Positions 27,556-37,300 of a stretch of 64,000 nt of DNA are shown here, piece after piece. The stretch comes from Alteromonas antoniana. Its GTDB lineage: Bacteria; Pseudomonadota; Gammaproteobacteria; Enterobacterales; Alteromonadaceae. The notes beneath the pieces were generated by a model. It did not search any database. It was not told the origin of the DNA and worked only from the letters and a program-made list of their open reading frames with translations. Location of the stretch: contig NZ_JAESDH010000012.1 of assembly GCF_019249295.1 (NCBI RefSeq), forward strand, positions 62,001-126,000, given 5' to 3'. Position numbers and translations under genes: made by a program. Each line of letters begins with the position of its first letter. The stretch's first letter is position 1.

Positions 27556-29526
27556 CTAGTCCAGCACGGTGAAAGGTTGTTCATTGGCTTGCTGGAAATC
27601 GTGAGCGATGCGCCGACTATGGCTGCTGCGAGGTACGAAAAGATAGCAAGGAGGGGCAGGGCTTACTTCCTGTAGCTCAAACCACAGACTGTCCAGTGCT
27701 TCGATACCCGAGGCAATAAACGTTTCTCCCCAGGTAGTAGCATAAATCACGGTGACTTCTTCTACGGTAGCTTTAAGTCGAATGGTGGTGAAATTGAGTA
27801 CCACCATACAGGTTTTTATCTGTTGTGGAGACAAAAGCGCATCGCGCGCCAGAGCATTGACTTTTACCGGCGGAAAGAGAGTCAGCGCATGTCTCACAAA
27901 CTGACTGAGATCGAAGTCTGTCACCGGATCAGTGTCATAGTCCAGCAGGATCTGTGTTTTGTCATCAACAATACGGTTACATACGCACCACAGCATCAAC
28001 TGAACAGGGCTATGGGTTTGCATCATCCGGGTTTTATCCAGCACTTTTCCCAGTTTACCCAACTGATCGCCGTAATAAGCCACCCAGACTGTACCTCCTC
28101 CTTTTTTCCGTTGTTTCTTCACTGTGATTTGCGGACAATATACTTTGTCATCAAAGCCGCTGCGCAAAAACGGAATTTTGTTTTCTTTTTTGGAGTAGAA
28201 GGTGTCCAGTCTGCGTCCCAACACCGTCATATCTTCTTTACTGACAGACTGGCTGTCCAGCGACAGTTTTGCGGACATTCGTCGGTAACAATGAATAAGA
28301 AAACTGTGAATGCGCCGTGAAAGCTGCACCATTTCCTGAAATGACCAGTTATTAATATTATCAAGATGGCGAAGCTCAGCGCGGGTCCAGCCCCATTGCT
28401 TGACATAGCCGGCGATAATTCGCCGCTTGAAGGTGACCTTTTCTTTGTCCAGCGGCTGACTCAGCCGGGTGCCACACTTGATATACAGGCACTGCTGTAG
28501 CAACTCCACCAGTTCCGGCTGTTGTAATGCCGTGTAGTGCGCAATAATCTGATCGAACATCAGCGCGTAAGGATCGATAGTTGCGACTGAACCGGGAGCT
28601 TCATCACCATTGTGGACGCGTTTTTTAAGCAGGTTGCACAATGGCTGCTCGTGTTCTGCATTTTCCAGAAACACTTCCAGTTTGGCCATTTTCAGTACCG
28701 ATTTAAATGGCGAATCCATGGCTTTACCGAGCTGCCATATTGCGGCTCCAAACAATTCGCTGGGGTCAAGATGCTCGAGCGCTCCCAGATCCATAAACCA
28801 ACCCGGTTCAAGGGAACTGCCTTCTTTTAAGTGCCCCATTAAGGAATAATATTGCTGCTCTGAAACCGCATCGGGCACCAGCCACCAGAACGGGGCTTTC
28901 CCCGCCACCACAATATTGGTGGTATAAAATTCGTTTTTCAGTAAAACGGCCTGCGCCGACCCTGCGCTTTCACCCTCAGCCACGCCAAAGTCATTGGCTC
29001 TGACCTTGTTGATATCAGACAGGAAAAAGTGCACTTCGAGATGGTGAGCAGCTTCCGCCCATTCTTCAATCAGTGTCAGCTTTTGCTGCAACGCAGTCAG
29101 TTGGTCGTCACTGAGTTCCTCACCGTTAACGCATACCCAGTAATCAAAGTCTGAATTGTCGGACTGTGCGATCGTGCCAATACTGCCCATCAATACCAGG
29201 GCATCGATGGCGCGTTGTCGTGGCCACAGTTGCTTTACATCATCCAGTAACCCTTGCTGGGCCGGAAAGCACAGGCTGAGCGCTTCTTTTATCTGGTCGC
29301 GGTAGGTAAAGTTGTTAAGACCGAAAGGCACCGAGCTGTCGTCGACAAAGCCAGGAAACTCGGGGTGATTAATGTGCAGCAGAAAGGGCAGTGCATGAAA
29401 GAGTGGGCGTCGACTTTCCGGCAACAGGGTCAGTGACCGCTCTATTCGCGCCTTGTTATAGCGCAATACCCTGAGCAGGCGAATAGTCAGATTTTGATTC
29501 ACTGTCAGTGATTGCTGCGACGTCAT
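27556..29526 (-). CDS. Class I adenylate cyclase (short form)
   Basis: A 656-residue member of the enterobacterial-type (class I) adenylate cyclase family, which makes cAMP. The nucleotidyltransferase-like catalytic motif is LMGSIGTIAQSDNSDFDYWVCV (Gly114-Ser115; Asp126 and Asp128 as the two metal ligands), equivalent to [20 protein letters not shown] of E. coli CyaA. Later motifs such as LEVFLENAEHEQPLCNLLKKRVH also fit. E. coli CyaA is 848 residues, so the C-terminal regulatory part is much shorter here. A full-length cyaA may exist elsewhere in the genome. A CRP-family gene lies just upstream on the same strand (113-base gap), suggesting a paired signalling unit. Confidence 0.87.
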   Translation of the reverse strand: MTSQQSLTVNQNLTIRLLRVLRYNKARIERSLTLLPESRRPLFHALPFLLHINHPEFPGFVDDSSVPFGLNNFTYRDQIKEALSLCFPAQQGLLDDVKQLWPRQRAIDALVLMGSIGTIAQSDNSDFDYWVCVNGEELSDDQLTALQQKLTLIEEWAEAAHHLEVHFFLSDINKVRANDFGVAEGESAGSAQAVLLKNEFYTTNIVVAGKAPFWWLVPDAVSEQQYYSLMGHLKEGSSLEPGWFMDLGALEHLDPSELFGAAIWQLGKAMDSPFKSVLKMAKLEVFLENAEHEQPLCNLLKKRVHNGDEAPGSVATIDPYALMFDQIIAHYTALQQPELVELLQQCLYIKCGTRLSQPLDKEKVTFKRRIIAGYVKQWGWTRAELRHLDNINNWSFQEMVQLSRRIHSFLIHCYRRMSAKLSLDSQSVSKEDMTVLGRRLDTFYSKKENKIPFLRSGFDDKVYCPQITVKKQRKKGGGTVWVAYYGDQLGKLGKVLDKTRMMQTHSPVQLMLWCVCNRIVDDKTQILLDYDTDPVTDFDLSQFVRHALTLFPPVKVNALARDALLSPQQIKTCMVVLNFTTIRLKATVEEVTVIYATTWGETFIASGIEALDSLWFELQEVSPAPPCYLFVPRSSHSRRIAHDFQQANEQPFTVLD

Positions 29527-29639
29527 TCCATTACTGTATTGATTACTGGCTACCTCAAGGATAGCGCCTTTTTAAATTCAGAGGTATCTATATGTCACTA
29601 TCGTGTTCGCGGTCAATGTTTCTGTGGTTTCAGGTGTGA

Positions 29640-30353
29640 TTAATCGTTGGCGTGCGCTGCGGATGTCGAAAGCCACTGCGATAACCGCTCCCAGTCAGAA
29701 ATCACTACTTTTCCGTAGCGCACGACAAGCAAACCCTCACGTTGTAACTGCTGCAACAGCTGATTTACGGTTTGGCGAGAGCTGTTGATCATTCTGGCCA
29801 GCGATTCCTGCGATATTTTTACTTCCGTTACCCCGGCCTGCGGATGATGCTGGCCATAGCCGGATGTCAGCATTAGCAAACGGCGAACTAATTGTTGCGC
29901 GAGGTTGAGGGTGGCAGAGGAATCAATAAACTGAAACGCGCTTCTGACCCGTGTGCACAGTAGCCTGGTAAAATGCGGATACAGCGCCGGGTGCTGCTCC
30001 AGTAAGGCGTGAAAGCTGGCTGTGGGAATGAACGCCAGTGTAGTGCGGGCCTCGGCCACGGCATCGTGGGTTCTGGGGAGTCCGTCGAAGAGCGAGATTT
30101 CACCAAACCAGGTGCCCGGCGTAAGCAGTGCCAGCAACAACTCATTGCCCTCTTTTCCAGGCTGGAAAATGCGAACCCGGCCTTCGGCAATACCGTAAAA
30201 GCCCGTGGGTTTGTCTCCGGCGCGATGAATTGTCTGGCCTTTCATCACCGTTTTTACCTGCGCAATGTTTAACAGCAGACGCCTGAGTTCCTTTGGGATA
30301 TCAGTCATCCAGGCGCTGGTGGACAGCCTGCGGACTTGTTCTGTGGTTAACAT
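29640..30353 (-). CDS. CRP/FNR-family transcription regulator with altered recognition helix
   Basis: A 237-residue regulator; I take ATG 30353 (MLTTEQVRRLS), as the 41 residues upstream in the frame are not domain-like. Its ribosome site is weak. The cyclic-nucleotide pocket reads TWFGEISLFDGLPRTHDAVA: Gly84-Glu85 and Arg94-Thr95 stand where CRP has Gly-Glu and Arg-Ser, so cAMP binding is plausible. The helix-turn-helix is ISQESLARMINSSRQTVNQLLQQLQREGLL. Against CRP (CSRETVGR) the base-contacting Glu181 and Arg185 are replaced by Gln194 and Gln198. It is followed by the adenylate cyclase gene and preceded by a TGTCG-N6-CGACA palindrome, its likely operator. Confidence 0.87.
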   Translation of the reverse strand: MLTTEQVRRLSTSAWMTDIPKELRRLLLNIAQVKTVMKGQTIHRAGDKPTGFYGIAEGRVRIFQPGKEGNELLLALLTPGTWFGEISLFDGLPRTHDAVAEARTTLAFIPTASFHALLEQHPALYPHFTRLLCTRVRSAFQFIDSSATLNLAQQLVRRLLMLTSGYGQHHPQAGVTEVKISQESLARMINSSRQTVNQLLQQLQREGLLVVRYGKVVISDWERLSQWLSTSAAHAND

Positions 30354-30364
30354 ATTTATTACAT

Positions 30365-30380
30365 TGTCGTTTTTACGACA
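30365..30380. promoter_or_regulatory. CRP-geometry palindrome TGTCG-N6-CGACA
   Basis: TGTCGTTTTTACGACA has the 5-6-5 layout of a CRP site (TGTGA-N6-TCACA) but with CG in place of GA. It ends 12 bases before the CRP-like gene's ATG, so a bound dimer would block that gene. It may also act on the divergent aldolase gene 134 bp away. Confidence 0.6.
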
Positions 30381-30513
30381 GTTTACTTTATGTTTTGCAC
30401 GTATTGTAGGGTTATGGTAGCGGCAAAGAAGCTGGCTTATTGACGTCATTGCTTCTGCGCAGCTCAGGTATCGCATTATCTCAACAAGCAGTGTACTTCC
30501 AACAAAGGAGTAA

Positions 30514-31272
30514 ATGATGACCTCTTCAGTTCAATCTCAGGTTTCAGACGCGGAATGGCAAACACGGGTAGATTTAGCTGCCTGTTATCGCGCCGTCGCC
30601 ATGTATGGTTGGGACGATCTGGTTTTTACCCATATCTCTGCCAGAGTTCCCGGCCCGGAACACCATTTTCTCATCAACCCCTACGGCATGATGTTTGACG
30701 AGGTTACAGCCTCAAGCCTGGTGAAAGTCGACCTGAACGGTGAGAAAGTGATGGAATCTGACTACGACATCAATCCTGCCGGATTCACTATCCACAGTGC
30801 TGTTCACGAAGCCAGAGAGGATGCAAAATGCGTGATGCACCTGCACACAGTGGACGGGGTAGCAGTGTCGGTACTCGAAGATGGCTTGCAAGCTTACTCA
30901 CAACAATCGTTATTTCCACTTGCTTCATTGTCCTATCACAACTACGAAGGCGTAGCACTGAATCCTGATGAGAAGGTCAGGCTGGTAAATGACCTGGGAG
31001 ATACGCAATTTATGATCCTGCGCAATCACGGGCTTTTAACCTGCGCAGACAACATTCCTGATGCCTTTCTGTTTATGTTTATTCTGCAGCGCGCCTGTGA
31101 GATTCAAATTAAAGCGCAGGCTACCGGGCAGAAACTCATCCCGATTCCCGAGCCGATTTTAAAAGGCATTCGTGCGCAGGCTTCCACCGTGACGAAACAG
31201 GCAGGAGGCTCGCTGGCCTGGCCCGGACTCTTGCGCCGGCTCGACCGCACCAATCCCGGCTATGATAACTAA
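30514..31272 (+). CDS. Class II aldolase/adducin family protein
   Basis: A 252-residue protein of the class II aldolase/adducin fold. Metal-binding histidines are MHLHTVDG (His109, His111) and RNHGLL near residue 168; VFTHISARVPG and FLINPYGMMFDEVTASSLVKVDLNG are the standard N-terminal motifs. The sugar-phosphate substrate (if any) is unknown; relatives include fuculose-1-phosphate aldolase and methylthioribulose dehydratase, and many have no known role. The first ATG has AGGAG 3 bases before it, so the second ATG (30517) may be the true start. A MITE-like element begins at the base after its stop codon. Confidence 0.88.
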   Translation: MMTSSVQSQVSDAEWQTRVDLAACYRAVAMYGWDDLVFTHISARVPGPEHHFLINPYGMMFDEVTASSLVKVDLNGEKVMESDYDINPAGFTIHSAVHEAREDAKCVMHLHTVDGVAVSVLEDGLQAYSQQSLFPLASLSYHNYEGVALNPDEKVRLVNDLGDTQFMILRNHGLLTCADNIPDAFLFMFILQRACEIQIKAQATGQKLIPIPEPILKGIRAQASTVTKQAGGSLAWPGLLRRLDRTNPGYDN

Positions 31273-31535
31273 GGAAGATGCGAACAAGTCTATATTCACT
31301 CAGCGAGTCCTGAAGCATGCAGTTGTAAGGCAGGTTTCGCAGGGAATGGCAGTCGCCCTTGCCAAGAAGCCTAACGCCGCAAATGTTTGCTTCAGGGATC
31401 GCCCTTCGGGGCTTACAGCCAAGCGCCTACTCGTCGTTGGTCTTTTTTGACTTAACCCGTTAGGCCTGCAAAAGACCGCCTTGATTAGTCACTTGGCTGT
31501 GAGCCTGAGCGACTATAGACTTATTCGCACCTTCC
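31273..31535. mobile_element. MITE-like element, 263 bp, with about 32-bp terminal inverted repeats
   Basis: The left end (31273-31304) begins GGAAGATGCGAACAAGTCTA; the right end read inward from 31535 begins GGAAGGTGCGAATAAGTCTA. The two ends match at about 27 of 32 positions. Flanks are CTAA on the left and CTGA on the right, possibly a decayed 4-bp target duplication. There is no transposase; the one open frame inside (62 codons) is not protein-like. A third copy of the end, 31 of 32 identical to the right end, lies at 39106-39137. The parent element is not identified; I suspect an IS-type transposase elsewhere in the genome. Confidence 0.75.
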
Positions 31536-31640
31536 CTGATTAACGGGGTTCCGCTCGGACGACGGCACGTATTGCCGTAACCTGATGAATTCGCGATGCG
31601 GAGATCGCCACGGTGACATGCTTCGGTTACACTATGGCGT

Positions 31641-32789
31641 ATGAAAATACTTGTAGAAGACACCATTCCTTTTGGAATGGAATACATGAAAACACTGGGT
31701 GACACCACGCTGTACAGCTGGCAGTCGTTGCGGCCGGAGATGCTTACCGATACAGAGTATCTGGTTGTACGATCAACGACTAACGTTGACAGCGCCTTAT
31801 TACAGCACGCCGATAACCTCAGGTTTGTTACTACCGCAACGGCCGGAACCAATCATCTGGACAAAGTCTGTCTGGAGGCGGCCGGGATCCAGTGGGACTC
31901 GGCAGGCGGATGTAATGCCGTGGCTGTCGCGGAGTATGTCGTCAGTGCCATATTACATGCCGATGATGCAGGCTACGTGGATGTAAATTCGGCAACGGTT
32001 GGGATTGTCGGGGCAGGGCATGTCGGGACTGCATTGGCGTCAAGACTGACGTGTCTGGGAATTTCCTATAAGCTTTGCGATCCGCCACTTGAAAATACCG
32101 GTGATCCCCGTGACTTTTGCCAGCTTGATGATGTACTTAACTGCGACATTATTTCGCTGCATGTGCCCCTCATTACCGGCGGCGATTATCCTACCGTTAA
32201 CCTTATTGATGCCGCTGCGCTGTCAACGCTGACGGAGAAGCAACTTCTGATAAACGCCTGCCGGGGCGAAGTCGTCGATGAAGTTGCGTTGTTACGTCGT
32301 CTGAAGCAGCCTGATGCACCACGGTTTGTTACCGATGTCTATTGGCAGGAGCCCGGCATTGATACGGCAATGATTGATGCTGCCTGGCTGGCTACTCCTC
32401 ATATTGCCGGCCATTCAGTGGAAGGGAAAACCCGCGGTACGCAGATGGTTTACGAGCAACTGTGTGAGCTGATGGAAAAGCCGGTCAGCCTTAAGCTCAG
32501 TGATTTTCTTGAACCGGTCGCGCCGCTGACCGTGGCGCTGGAAAACCCACAACATGACAGGTTGTCACGCGCCGACCTGCGCCGACTGTTTTTTTCGATA
32601 TATGATATTAATGAAGATGATAGGCATTTTCGCCAAGCCATGGCAGAATCCAATCAGTTTGCGGCGCTCAGGAAAGCCTACAGGGTGCGTCGCGAGTGTT
32701 CAGCCTATACTTTGCGATTGAACGCTGCGGTTTCTGAAGGAATACGCAATCAACTGCAGTGTTTAGGATTTACACTACAATTTCCCTAA
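31641..32789 (+). CDS. pdxB: 4-phosphoerythronate (erythronate-4-phosphate) dehydrogenase
   Basis: A 382-residue D-2-hydroxyacid dehydrogenase catalysing the second step of the DXP-independent pyridoxal phosphate pathway. The NAD site is TVGIVGAGHVGTALASRL (about 119-136). Catalytic positions are in NACRGEVVDE (Arg), QEPG (Glu) and TPHIAGHSVEGK (His). The C-terminal dimerisation domain after about residue 290 distinguishes PdxB from other family members. In E. coli it is likewise followed by asd/usg-type and truA genes, and the asd here starts 58 bases on. The MITE-like element ends about 105 bp upstream, so promoter sequences may come partly from it. Confidence 0.95.
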   Translation: MKILVEDTIPFGMEYMKTLGDTTLYSWQSLRPEMLTDTEYLVVRSTTNVDSALLQHADNLRFVTTATAGTNHLDKVCLEAAGIQWDSAGGCNAVAVAEYVVSAILHADDAGYVDVNSATVGIVGAGHVGTALASRLTCLGISYKLCDPPLENTGDPRDFCQLDDVLNCDIISLHVPLITGGDYPTVNLIDAAALSTLTEKQLLINACRGEVVDEVALLRRLKQPDAPRFVTDVYWQEPGIDTAMIDAAWLATPHIAGHSVEGKTRGTQMVYEQLCELMEKPVSLKLSDFLEPVAPLTVALENPQHDRLSRADLRRLFFSIYDINEDDRHFRQAMAESNQFAALRKAYRVRRECSAYTLRLNAAVSEGIRNQLQCLGFTLQFP

Positions 32790-32847
32790 CCCAAACCGAT
32801 ATTGCAGCGTGGCCGACACGCTGCTCAGATTAGGAGTTTCACGCAAT

Positions 32848-33864
32848 ATGTCACAAGCCTTTGATGTAGCCGTTCTTGGCGCAACGGGTCTGGTCGGCCA
32901 GACCATGATCGATATTCTGGAAAAACGCGATTTTCCTGTTAAGACTCTGTACCCGCTGGCAAGTAAACGCTCTGCTGGTGGCACTGTTACATTCAAAGGT
33001 GAAGAGATTACGGTTCTGGATGCAGACGAGTTTGACTGGTCGCAAGCCCAGTTTGGCTTCTTCTCTGCCGGTGGCAGCGTCTCTGCTGAGTTTGCGCCGA
33101 AAGCCGCTGAGGCTGGCTGCATTGTTATCGACAATACCTCACATTTCCGTTATGAACCCGACATCCCGCTGGTGGTGCCGGAAGTGAACGCCCACGCGTT
33201 AGCAGACTTCAGAAACCGCAACATTATTGCAAACCCTAACTGTTCGACGATTCAGATGCTGGTAGCCTTGAAGCCGATTCATGATGCGGTGGGTATTGAG
33301 CGGATAAATGTTTGTACGTATCAGTCGGTTTCCGGTGCGGGTAAATCAGCGATGGAAGAGCTGGCCAGACAAACCGCTGACCTGCTGAACACACGGGAAG
33401 TAAAACCTGAAGCCTTCAGTCGCCAGATAGCGTTTAACGCGATCCCGCAAATCGACGTTTTCATGGATAATGATTATACCAAGGAAGAAATGAAGATGGC
33501 GTGGGAAACCCAGAAAATCATGGGTGACGATAGCATTCTGGTGAATGCTACCGCGGTTCGTGTGCCGGTCTTTTTCGGTCACGGTGAAGCTGTGCATCTG
33601 GAAACACGTCAGCCGATTGATGCTGAACAGGTAAAACAATTGCTTGCTGATGCGCCTGGCGTCACTGTGTATGAAGACCGTGAGCAGTTTCCAACTCAGG
33701 TAGGCAATGCCAGTGGCAACGATTTAGTGCATGTGGGACGCATTCGAAATGATATCACGCATCCGACAGGCCTCAATTTATGGGTGGTATCGGATAATAT
33801 CCGTAAAGGGGCTGCAACCAACAGCGTACAGATCGCTGAAACACTGATCCGCGATTACCTGTAA
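32848..33864 (+). CDS. asd: Aspartate-semialdehyde dehydrogenase
   Basis: A 338-residue enzyme of lysine, threonine and methionine synthesis (aspartyl phosphate to semialdehyde). ATG 32848 has AGGAG 11 bases upstream; an in-frame start 13 codons earlier is less likely. NADP-binding VAVLGATGLVGQTMI opens the protein; the catalytic Cys132 lies in NPNCSTIQM and the second active-site region is VRVPVFFGHGEAVHLET. A paralogue, Usg, lacks the Cys, so its presence supports a true Asd. It is in the pdxB-asd-fimV-truA order seen across Alteromonadales. Confidence 0.95.
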   Translation: MSQAFDVAVLGATGLVGQTMIDILEKRDFPVKTLYPLASKRSAGGTVTFKGEEITVLDADEFDWSQAQFGFFSAGGSVSAEFAPKAAEAGCIVIDNTSHFRYEPDIPLVVPEVNAHALADFRNRNIIANPNCSTIQMLVALKPIHDAVGIERINVCTYQSVSGAGKSAMEELARQTADLLNTREVKPEAFSRQIAFNAIPQIDVFMDNDYTKEEMKMAWETQKIMGDDSILVNATAVRVPVFFGHGEAVHLETRQPIDAEQVKQLLADAPGVTVYEDREQFPTQVGNASGNDLVHVGRIRNDITHPTGLNLWVVSDNIRKGAATNSVQIAETLIRDYL

Positions 33865-33887
33865 GCCAGTAACCTCCTCCTCAAACC

Positions 33888-33913
33888 AGAGGCGTAAACA
33901 TTTTTACGCCTCT
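33888..33913 (+). terminator. Strong hairpin after asd
   Basis: AGAGGCGTAAA-CATT-TTTACGCCTCT, an 11-bp perfect stem 24 bases after the stop. There is no T-run after the 3' arm, so termination is likely but not certain. Confidence 0.6.
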
Positions 33914-34305
33914 GCCGATACCTTCCCTGTAAGTCGTTTATTTTTCGCTGCGTCGTACTTGTCGCGTTATGATAAGCAGGCTGTGGCTTTTTTTGGTCCG
34001 CTAAACTAGATTGCCCAGAGTAACTGGTTTATAGTTTTGAGATAATAATGCGCAAGGCAACGATTTATGGATTAATCTTTGCATATCATAAGGATGGTGG
34101 TTTTTTGACGCTGTCGACAGCGTCGGTTTGACAATAACAATGATCGCGCTTGGCAGTGGACAGCATCTGGCTTCATCTCTTTTTCAGATGTTTCGCGCGA
34201 ATAAAAATAAACGGTGATGTTCAGACGCGAAATTTCGCACATCACCTGCGGCAGACTATCAAAAATGCGTGATGGTCAGGGCGCTTGAGGGCATATAGGA
34301 ACGCT
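33914..34305. promoter_or_regulatory. asd-fimV gap with an 18-bp perfect palindrome
   Basis: About 390 bp without a gene. The main feature is GACGCTGTCGACAGCGTC at 34107-34124, a perfect 18-bp palindrome without spacer, preceded by a run of six T. It lies about 180 bp before the fimV start and could be a protein-binding site. Confidence 0.45.
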
Positions 34306-37300
34306 ATGAAATTGCATTTATCGGGCTTACTTTTACTGACCACACTGTTGTCAGTATTCCCAACAGTAGTTGATGCGCAGGAGCGAGCGACACAGCTTCG
34401 GGGGCCTAAAGATGCCACCAGTCAGTTTTCCGGAAACACCTACGGTCCTATAGACGCGAAGGACACATTGTGGCGTATCGCAGAGCGCTATCGTCAAAAT
34501 AAAGACCTGTCTATTTATCAGGTAATGATAGCGATTTATGAGCTGAACCCTGATGCCTTTGAAGAAGGCAATCTCAATTTGCTGGTTGACGGTGCAACCC
34601 TGCAACTCCCCTCAGAGCAATACATATCGCGAATTGATCCGGAGCGTGCCCGCACGCGCGCTGAGCAGGATGAAAAAAACTTTGCGCAGGCTTTAGAAAA
34701 CCCCGACCCGTCAAAGAATATCAAGCCCCCGGTCCCTCTGGCCAGCCAGGAAGACCTTACTCAGACAAAATCTGCCATTGAGCAGCAAATTAATCAGCTG
34801 GACTCACAGCAGTCCCAGCAGTTCGATGAGCTGCGGCAACAATTTGCCGAATCGATCACCAATGTGCAGACATTGTTGGACAATAATAACAAGCTTTACG
34901 AACGGATAGAGCGGGTAAATGACGACCTTCAGAATTTACGTGCGCAGTTAGAAGGTGATGTTAAGTCTCAGATTGACAATCAGGTAGCACTACAGCAACA
35001 ACTGCTGGCGATGATGGAAGAAGAGAAGCGACAGCGCCTGGCTGAGAAAGAAAGTTCTCTTACCAACATGCTCACCTCGCCAATGGCCATGATTATTGGC
35101 TCTGGGGTAATTACATTGCTACTGGTAGGCGGGCTGGTTGCCTGGTTGCTAGGCAGAAATAAAGACGCGCCGGCGCCTGTAGCTGCAGCGCCGGAACCGG
35201 TTAAAGAAGTTGCTCCCGCACCGACAGACGATTTGGATGATCTGGCCAGCGTTATTTCCGATGACCTGGATGACAGTGCTGAATTGTCTGACGATGAACT
35301 GTTTAACGATGATGACTTGCTTGACGATGTGCTGTCCAACGAACTGGAAGAAGCGCTGGATGATGAGTTGGAGAACTTTGCAGATCTGGACGATGACATG
35401 CTGGTGCCGGACAGCGACGAAGATGACGACAGCTTTGAAGAGGGCGCGGACGCCCTTGACCAGGATGATCTGGACAGCCTGTTTGACGAGGAAGATCTTA
35501 CCGATAGTGATGCCGAGAGCGATCTGGAAATTGATGAGCTAAGCGGCATAGATCTGGCGTCTGAGGATGATGCTGATCTTGATTCCGACCTTGACGAGGA
35601 TCTGCCTTCAGAGGATGTTTCTGAAGATGATATCGATGATCTTCTCGCTTCAGCCGGTCAGGTTGAGGAAGTCGATGAAGAAGACGAGTTTGAAGTCAGC
35701 GTTACCGACAATTCAACCTCTGATGAACCGCAGGATAGTGAAGCTGAAGATGTCGCAGATGACGAGAATCTTTCAGCTATTCCGGTAGCGCCGATTGAAG
35801 ATGAAGAAGAAAAGCCAGAAATCAGTATTGATGAGTTGCTGGAAGAAGATCCCGAAGAAGAGTCGCTTGCGGCTACGCTGGGGATGGATGATGACACTGT
35901 CAACGAAGAGATGCTGGAGAAGCTGGACAAAGAAATCCACGACCAGAATCAGCAGCTTGATCGTCTGACCGATAACATTATCGGTGAAATTGAGCAGCTT
36001 GAGATGATGGGCGGTCTGCTGGAAGAAGATGAGGATGAGCCGGAAGGTACGGATGAAGATGACGATACGCTTGCACCGTCAAAACCGTCACCGCAAGCCA
36101 TTCAGGATCTTGACAGCATCACTGATGACCTTGAAGAAATCGACTTTGCAGATATGGAGAACGCGGATGAATTTAACGATCCGCTTTCCGATGAACTTAT
36201 TTCTGAATTGCAGGCGGAAGATGAAGCGCAGCCAGATAACGTGCAGTTGGATGTCATAGACAGCCTGTCTGCAGGTGATGAGTCTGATAGCGTAGATGTC
36301 GAAGACAGTTTTGATATCTCAGAAGATATTGATGATCCGTTAGGCGATGAACTTCTGGCCGAGCTTGAGCAGGAAGACAGCAGTAGTGAGCTCGATGCGC
36401 TATCCGATGAGTTGTTGTCAGAGCTTGAAACCGGTACAGAAGATGACGCTGATGCTGACGAGCACGTTGAAAAAGCTGAATACGAGAATGAAAGTGACAC
36501 TGCTGATGACACGGTATCTGATGACGAGATTGACGACCCGTTAACAGACGAGCTGCTTGCGGAACTTGAAGCCGACCAGGATGAAGATGAGCAGGACGAA
36601 AACGCCCAGATCGACGATTTGCAGATCGAGAGTGAACAGCTTGACGATGAACAGGCAGAAGAAGAGCAGCCTGCCTTCGAAGCAGGCGAGCTGAGTACAG
36701 ACGAAAATGACTCAGTAGCCGATGAAGACAGCGATGGTCTTGATATTGATGCCATCGCAGATGACATTGATGAGCAGCTTGGCCAAAACAGCGTCGAAGA
36801 ACCCGACGGGTCAGAGCAGGTTGTTGACGCAGATGAGACCGACGACACGTCGACAGCAGAATTGCAAGCATCAGACGATGAACAAGCTGCGACAGAAACA
36901 CTGCCGGAAATCGATGATGAGGATATCACGGCAGAGTCTGATGATTCCTCGCAAGCAGATGATTCGACAGAGTTAGAAGAACCAGATTCTGACTTAGCTG
37001 AATCAGCATCAGAAGAACCGGACAATGATGAAACCGAATCAGTGACGGATAACGTCGATGATATCGATGTCGATACCGACCCGCTGGCTTCAGATGAAGC
37101 TGATGCCGTTGACGCTGATGAGACACTGCCAGAGAGCGATGACGTTACTCTTCCGGTTGAAGATGAAGACACAGATGCCGCAAGTGATGAAACTTCGTTG
37201 GAAGAAGAAGACAACGACAGCGAAATTCCGGAACTGCCAGAGGACTCTGATGAAGTAGCGTCGACAGATCCACTTGAAGAGGCACTGGATGCCTTCGACA

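Noticed and set aside
27556..29526. Adenylate cyclase gene as a frameshifted or truncated pseudogene
   Set aside because: The frame is intact with complete catalytic motifs and a natural stop; no CyaA-like sequence continues in other frames downstream, so a short form is more likely.
31262..31450. 62-codon open frame inside the MITE-like element
   Set aside because: It starts within the aldolase gene and has no protein-like features or ribosome site; I treat it as chance.
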